A stretch of 64,000 nucleotides of DNA from NCBI RefSeq assembly GCF_009906835.1, contig NZ_CP047652.1, positions 195,001 through 259,000 of the forward strand, read 5' to 3'. Position numbers and translations under genes: made by a program. The DNA is from Aristophania vespae. GTDB taxonomy: Bacteria > Pseudomonadota > Alphaproteobacteria > Acetobacterales > Acetobacteraceae. Within the stretch, counting starts at the first letter, position 1. Each line of letters starts with the position of its first letter. This document shows positions 59,110-64,000 of the stretch, in pieces. The notes under the pieces are model-generated. The model was given only the letters and a program-made list of their open reading frames with translations. It ran no database searches and was not told the DNA's origin.

Positions 59110-60528
59110 ATGGATTATGAAATTCTAATTATTGATGATGAGCCAGACATTCGTTTCCTTTTAGAAGGGATCTTAAACGATGACGGTTATCTCACACGCA
59201 GTGCTAAAGACTCTGATCAGGCTTTAGCAGAGTTCCGAGAAAATAGACCTTCTCTTATTATTCTTGATATTTGGCTCCAAAATTCCAAAATTGATGGTAT
59301 GGAACTTTTGAAGATCTTCAAAGATGAAGACCCATCAGTGCCAATTCTTATGATTTCAGGCCATGGCACGATCGAGACGGCAGTATCAAGCCTTCATCAT
59401 GGTGCCTATGATTTTATAGAAAAGCCCTTCCAGTCCGACCGGTTATTGGTAGTTGTTCAGCGTGCCCTCGAAGCTGCACGATTAAAACGTGAAAATGCCG
59501 AATTACGAACGCGTGCAGACTCTGAAATGAGCTTAATGGGCCATAGTTCATTAATGGTTAGTGTGCGCAATCAAATCATGAAGGTGGCGCCAACAAATTC
59601 GCGTGTTTTAATTACAGGGCCAGCGGGAGCGGGTAAGGAAGTAGCAGCGCGCATGCTGCATGCTCAGTCTAAACGTGTTGATGGGCCATTTGTTGTGCTT
59701 AATTGTGCAGCTTTAGCACCAAGTCGTTTTGAAGAAGAATTATTTGGTGTTGAAAAAAATGGTGACCGTCCCACTCGGCAGGGCTTGTTAGAACGTGCTC
59801 ATCACGGCACCTTATTGCTTGATGAGGTTGCCGACATGCCTCTTGAGACCCAAAGCAAAATTGTTCGGGCGTTACAAATTAGAACATTTGAACGTATAGG
59901 CGGCGCCACAAGCGTAAAAGTAGATGTGCGTGTTATCGCGACAACAAACCGTAATTTACAAGAAGAAATTAGAGCAAGGCGTTTTAGAGAAGATCTGTTT
60001 TACCGCCTTGCTGTCGTGCCGCTCCATGTTCCTGCACTGAAAGAGAGGCCAGAAGATATACCGGCCTTAGCGAGTTATTTTTTGGAGAAATGTGCACAAT
60101 CTGCGGGTTTACCCAAGCGTGATCTGTCAGTGGATGCTCTTGCAAGTCTTCAGACTTATGAATGGCCAGGTAATGTGAGAGAATTGCGTAACCTTATGGA
60201 ACGCATGCTGATTATGGCGCCTAGCAACCCTGCTACGAGTCACGAGCCAATTCGTGCCGATATGCTACCAGAAATGGTGAGCAAAGGCGCACCTTCAATG
60301 ACCAGACTTAATGCTGAAGCAGATGTAATGAGTTTACCCTTGCGAGAAGCGCGGGATCTTTTCGAAACACAATATCTTCAAGTGCAATTAATGCGTTTTG
60401 GGGGCAATATAAGTCGTACTGCAAATTTTGTGGGAATGGAGAGAAGTGCACTTCATCGCAAGCTGAAGCAATTAGGGGTTACGCAAGAAGATCGTCTTGG
60501 TGTTCACTCCTCCAACTCTGCTTCTTAG
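59110..60528 (+). CDS. ntrX: NtrX response regulator, sigma-54-type but without GAFTGA
   Basis: 472 residues. Receiver with IDDEPD and phospho-acceptor Asp53 (LIILDIW), TxxK region DFIEKPF, AAA domain with Walker A GPAGAGKE, Walker B TLLLDEVADM, and a Fis-type HTH (GGNISRTANFVGMERSALHRKL). The position of the GAFTGA sigma-54 contact loop reads EKNGDRPTRQG. Many alphaproteobacterial NtrX proteins lack it and act on sigma-70 promoters. Follows ntrY by 9 nt; hfq follows. Confidence 0.95.
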   Translation: MDYEILIIDDEPDIRFLLEGILNDDGYLTRSAKDSDQALAEFRENRPSLIILDIWLQNSKIDGMELLKIFKDEDPSVPILMISGHGTIETAVSSLHHGAYDFIEKPFQSDRLLVVVQRALEAARLKRENAELRTRADSEMSLMGHSSLMVSVRNQIMKVAPTNSRVLITGPAGAGKEVAARMLHAQSKRVDGPFVVLNCAALAPSRFEEELFGVEKNGDRPTRQGLLERAHHGTLLLDEVADMPLETQSKIVRALQIRTFERIGGATSVKVDVRVIATTNRNLQEEIRARRFREDLFYRLAVVPLHVPALKERPEDIPALASYFLEKCAQSAGLPKRDLSVDALASLQTYEWPGNVRELRNLMERMLIMAPSNPATSHEPIRADMLPEMVSKGAPSMTRLNAEADVMSLPLREARDLFETQYLQVQLMRFGGNISRTANFVGMERSALHRKLKQLGVTQEDRLGVHSSNSAS

Positions 60529-60556
60529 AAACTAAAGTGAGGAATAGGATTTGGTT

Positions 60557-60817
60557 ATGTCGTCACCTATATTAGATTCAGTACAAGATATATTTTTACA
60601 GCATCTCATCGCACATGAAGAGCCCGTTACGGTCTTTTTAGTGAATGGCGTTAAGCTACAGGGAATCGTAGTGTTATATGACGCCCATACGCTTTTATTA
60701 AGACGCGAAGGGCATGTGCAGCTTGTATATAAAAATGCAATTAGCACTATTATGCCTATCGCAGCCTTAGCTAATTTTATTGTCTCTATAGAAGATAATA
60801 CAGAGGATCATCTTTGA
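60557..60817 (+). CDS. hfq: RNA chaperone Hfq, divergent
   Basis: 86 residues from the ATG at 60557; a TTG at 60551 is less likely. Sm1 and Sm2 are clear: [17 protein letters not shown] and [14 protein letters not shown]. Compared with E. coli: rim RRER (16-19) is IAHE, F39 is Tyr, F42 is His, H57 is Asn; Q8, Y55 and K56 are kept. The C-terminal tail is short and acidic (IEDNTEDHL). The hfq-hflX order is standard. Proximal-face uridine binding and rim annealing may be weak; distal-face function may remain. Confidence 0.92.
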   Translation: MSSPILDSVQDIFLQHLIAHEEPVTVFLVNGVKLQGIVVLYDAHTLLLRREGHVQLVYKNAISTIMPIAALANFIVSIEDNTEDHL

Positions 60818-62139
60818 AGAAACCTGAAGAAACAGCACGACCAGCCACACGTGCCGCCGTTATTCTCCCTTGGGAAAAAAACAAGGCATCGGACTCACCG
60901 CGCGCTGCTGACTCTCGCTTAGAAGAAGCGGTCGGTCTGACTGCCTCTATTGGTCTGGATGTTATTTACCAGACAATTTTTCCTTTAAGAGCGCGTCGGC
61001 CAGCTACCTTGCTTGGTGTTGGACATCTTGAACATCTTTCAGAAATTGTTCGTTCAGAAGAAATTGGTGTCGTTGTTGTTGATGCAAAGCTTTCTCCTGC
61101 GCAGCAAAGGAATCTGGAGAAAGCTCTTGCCTGTAAGGTCGTGGATCGTACTGGGCTGATTTTAGATATCTTTGGGGCGCGTGCCGCTACTCGTGAAGGT
61201 GTTCTACAGGTTGAACTTGCTCATCTAGAATATCAGCGTTCGCGGCTTGTGCGTTTATGGACTCACTTAGAGCGCCAACGGGGGGGCTTTGGCTTTCTTG
61301 GCGGGCCGGGTGAAACGCAAATCGAAGCTGATCGCCGTATGATCGGTGATCGTATTGTGAAACTCCGAAAAGAGTTGGACCAGGTTAGAAGAACGCGCGG
61401 ATTACATCGTCAGGCACGCCGCCGCGTGCCGTTTCCGATTGTAGCGCTCGTAGGTTATACGAATGCTGGAAAATCCACTCTTTTTAACAATTTAACGGGT
61501 GCCGAAGTCCACGCAAAAGACCAGCTTTTTGCGACACTAGACCCAACGATGCGTGAACTTAAACTTCCTTCAGGTCGGCATGTTATTTTGTCAGACACCG
61601 TGGGATTTATTAGTGAGCTTCCTACAGAGCTGGTAGCTGCATTTCGTGCCACTTTGGAAGAAGTGGCCGAGGCAGATATTATTTTACACGTACGTGACTG
61701 TGCCCATCCTGATAGCTTAGCGCAGCGGGATGATGTCCTGTCTGTATTAGAGGATATGACCAAGGATGGGATGATTGACCAATCATGGCCAGATCGTACC
61801 ATAGAAGTGCTCAATAAAGCCGATTTATTAGGTGGCGTTTCGCATGTTCCTGCCAGCCAGGGATCGCTGCCAGTTTCAGCTCTTAAAAGCGAGGGTTTAT
61901 CAGACCTGCTTGAAAGATTGGATCAGGTTTTATCCCGGTCCATGCAGGATTATGATGTAACCTTGCCCATTACTGATGGAGCTGCTCTGGCGTGGCTTTA
62001 TGAGCATGGGGATATTATAGAGCGTTCAGATAATGAAGAGCATATAGAGCTTCATGTTCGTCTCACACCGTCCAATCAAGAGCGTTTTATGTGCCAGTTC
62101 CTGGCCTGTTCAAGCCAGGAACGTCTTTCAGCTAAGTGA
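60814..62139 (+). CDS. hflX: Ribosome-associated GTPase HflX
   Basis: 441 residues, TTG start overlapping the hfq stop by four bases. N-terminal HflX domain (VGVGHLEHL-type segment, [20 protein letters not shown]), then the G domain: G1 [10 protein letters not shown]2 and G3 [13 protein letters not shown] and LSDTVGFI, G4 NKADLL. Splits stalled ribosomes. Followed by a strong terminator. Confidence 0.95.
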   Translation: MKKPEETARPATRAAVILPWEKNKASDSPRAADSRLEEAVGLTASIGLDVIYQTIFPLRARRPATLLGVGHLEHLSEIVRSEEIGVVVVDAKLSPAQQRNLEKALACKVVDRTGLILDIFGARAATREGVLQVELAHLEYQRSRLVRLWTHLERQRGGFGFLGGPGETQIEADRRMIGDRIVKLRKELDQVRRTRGLHRQARRRVPFPIVALVGYTNAGKSTLFNNLTGAEVHAKDQLFATLDPTMRELKLPSGRHVILSDTVGFISELPTELVAAFRATLEEVAEADIILHVRDCAHPDSLAQRDDVLSVLEDMTKDGMIDQSWPDRTIEVLNKADLLGGVSHVPASQGSLPVSALKSEGLSDLLERLDQVLSRSMQDYDVTLPITDGAALAWLYEHGDIIERSDNEEHIELHVRLTPSNQERFMCQFLACSSQERLSAK

Positions 62140-62141
62140 AA

Positions 62142-62168
62142 AAAAGGCCCCATTGGAAGGGGCCTTTT
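62142..62168. terminator. Bidirectional terminator between hflX and the SulP gene
   Basis: AAAAGGCCCC and GGGGCCTTTT, a perfect 10-bp stem; serves convergent genes ending at 62139 and 62181. Confidence 0.93.
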
Positions 62169-62180
62169 AAAAAACTAAAC

Positions 62181-63640
62181 CTAATTTTGCGATTGCAAAA
62201 CGTCTTCGTCAGACTGATCGGCAATAATGGCATGCTTGGTTTTGTTAAAGCCAATCATTTCTATTTTTTTGCCTCTGCTTCTGAGTTTTTCTATTATTTT
62301 TTCCAATTCTTCAACAGATGTAATGTCCCAGAAATGGGCAGAAGAGAGATCAATAATAACTTTTTTTGCTGGGGTGTTATAATCTATCGCTTCACTCAAA
62401 AGACTTGCTGAAGCAAAAAAGACCTGCCCTGTAACCTGATAGGTTAGAGTGGCGTCAGTTTCTACTTTCTTGACGTGAATAAGATTTGAAGTGCGCCAGG
62501 CAAAGAAAACACCTGAAAGCAACACCCCAACAACCACACCTGCTGCCAGATCATGCGTTAAGACGACGACAAAGACGGTGACAATCATAACCAGGCTTGA
62601 GAGCTTGGGATGACGCGTGAGAGCTTTTAAACTACTCCAGGAAAATGTGCTAATTGACACCATAATCATAATGGCAACCAGGGCCGCCATAGGGACTTGA
62701 GCAACCCACTTATGCAGCACGACCATTAAGAGTAAGAGAAAAGCGCCAGCCGTGAAGGTGGAAAGCCTTCCTCGCCCCCCATAGCGTAAATTGCCAACTG
62801 TCTGACCAATCATGCCGCAGCCAGCAATACCACCAAAGATACCCACAAAAACGTTAGATATGCCCAGTCCTGTGCATTCACGTTGTTTTTCACTATGGGT
62901 GTCAGTGAGGTCATCCACCACTGTAGCTGTCATAAGTGATTCTAGCAGCCCTACAGCAGCCATTGCGAGCGCATAGGGAAAGACAATTTCCAGAGTCGTA
63001 AAATTAAGAGGAACGTGGGGAAGTGTGAAATGAGGCAAACCTGTAGGAAGCTCACCTAAATCGGCGACTGTACGGACAGGCATGGGATGAATCATTGTGA
63101 TGGCAGTGAGTATCACAATGCAAATCAGCGGGGAGGGTATAATTTCTGTAAGCTTGGGCAGGAGATAAATGATGATTAGGCCCAGAAAAATGAGCAAATA
63201 AGTATGCCACGTTACCCCAACCATTTGCGGTACTTGAGCAGAAAAAATCAGAATTGCCAATGCATTAACAAAGCCTGTCCTGACTTCGCTTGCTACAAAA
63301 CGCATGACAGCCTGTAAGCGGCATAATCCAAAAAGAATTTGCAATAATCCCGCCATCAAAGTGGCTAAAATCATATAGTTTACGCCGTGATGATGAACGA
63401 GCGGCGCAACGACTAAAGCGACTGACCCAGCAGCCCCGAGATCATACCGGGGCGACCACCAAATATGGCAATAGAAACCGAAATGACAAAAGAGGCGAAA
63501 AGAGAAACAGCAGGAGAAACGCCGGCTATATAGGAAAAAGCAATAACCTCTGGAATAAGGGCAAACGTCCCCACCATGCCCGCGAGTATTTCACGCACCG
63601 GGCGTTGCGTCCATTGCTGGACGTAAACGGAAGCTGACAT
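62181..63640 (-). CDS. SulP-family anion transporter with STAS domain (apparent frameshift)
   Basis: Start at the ATG 63638-63640 (MSASVYVQQW). The first 70 residues (ILAGMVGTFALIPEVIAFSYIAGVSP, FGGRPGMIS) break at four C on the plus strand (63434-63437); five would give ISGAAGSVALVVAPLVHHHG and run into the frame ending at 62181, about 486 residues. Ten or more membrane helices, then a STAS domain (VIIDLSSAHFWDITSVEELE). Substrate in bacteria may be bicarbonate, sulfate or dicarboxylate; not decided here. Confidence 0.9.
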
Positions 63641-63853
63641 AAAAACTTTGAACCTTCTCAATTTTAAGGAAAAAGATAGGGTGCGCCGTATTCAGGCCCG
63701 GAGCGGCAATGACACTTTATTTAATAGGCATTTTTGACAAACATGTGAAGCCTGAAGCCCGAGGAGGAACAAAAAATACGTCTAGGAACAAAAAAATATT
63801 AAAAAGGGGCTGGACGAGACGCTCAGGATTATCTAAATCTTCCTCTGCTGTGT

Positions 63854-63930
63854 GGCGGATGTAGCTCAGTTGGTAGAGCGCCGGTTTGTGGTACCGGTGG
63901 TCGCGGGTTCGAGCCCCGTCATTCGCCCCA
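63854..63930 (+). tRNA. tRNA-His (anticodon GUG)
   Basis: 77 nt with encoded CCA. Anticodon GTG lies in the loop of CCGGT-TTGTGGT-ACCGG. An extra 5' G (63854) faces the discriminator C73, the identity mark for histidyl-tRNA synthetase. D-arm GTAGCTCAGTTGGTAGAGC and T-arm GGGTTCGAGCCCC are canonical. Confidence 0.97.
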
Positions 63931-64000
63931 GCAGTTTTCCCCTCAAATTTATTTACCTTAATCTCCTGGTGAGATGCGCTTTTTATCGCGCATTTACCGA

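Overview
The window looks like chromosome from an AT-leaning member of the Acetobacteraceae (Alphaproteobacteria), probably an insect- or sugar-associated lineage. The evidence is gene order and protein type: ffs-dnaX-ybaB-recR; dusB followed by an NtrC-like gene, ntrY, ntrX, hfq and hflX; chvI-chvG-rapZ; a CP4-like (class II) aroA followed by cmk and rpsA; a FYDLN-acid protein; and an ArsR-methyltransferase regulator next to metF. I cannot name the species. Apart from the cysK scar, no phage, insertion sequence, CRISPR array or other mobile element was seen.

Layout. 1-1962 is the 3' part of an rRNA operon on the plus strand (23S, 5S, initiator tRNA-Met). 1963-2787 is an AT-rich gap holding a 3' remnant of a cysteine synthase gene. 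2788-10053 carries a DUF3465 protein, clpS-clpA (minus), a D,D-carboxypeptidase, map and ggt. 10117-14061 is the SRP RNA followed by dnaX-ybaB-recR and a short-chain reductase. 14040-19150 has a chorismate-lyase-like gene and a FYDLN protein (minus), then aroA-cmk and rpsA. 19384-26774 is a surface-polysaccharide block of three glycosyltransferase genes, two of them very large multidomain proteins. 26876-32212 has an M16 protease, a membrane protein, another glycosyltransferase and an MliC-like exported protein. 32297-36822 is a methionine region with metE divergent from an ArsR-methyltransferase gene and metF; the metE upstream region holds a candidate structured leader RNA with an intrinsic terminator. 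36907-42225 has a metallo-beta-lactamase-fold hydrolase, thrS-infC, a family 9 glycosyltransferase and grpE. 42496-46172 is chvI-chvG-rapZ. 46332-49292 holds two tandem sugar-porter genes. 49357-54404 (minus) holds a glycosyltransferase, an MscS channel and pyrD. 54519-62139 is a small unknown gene plus the dusB to hflX cluster. 62181-63640 is a SulP transporter (minus), and 63854-63930 is tRNA-His.

Eight genes (map, ggt, two glycosyltransferases, rapZ, an MFS gene, pyrD, sulP) carry nine reading-frame breaks. Every one is repaired by adding a single base to a run of G or C. Several of these genes are normally essential or housekeeping, so the simplest reading is homopolymer undercalling in the sequence rather than gene decay. 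I therefore annotate them as full-length genes with apparent frameshifts.

The observations most worth following are the candidate cis-regulatory RNA upstream of metE; the likely AUA start codon of infC with competing hairpins upstream; a receiver-less, ATPase-dead NtrC remnant with no adjacent ntrB; an Hfq with altered proximal-face and rim residues; and the unusual domain architectures of the large glycosyltransferases.
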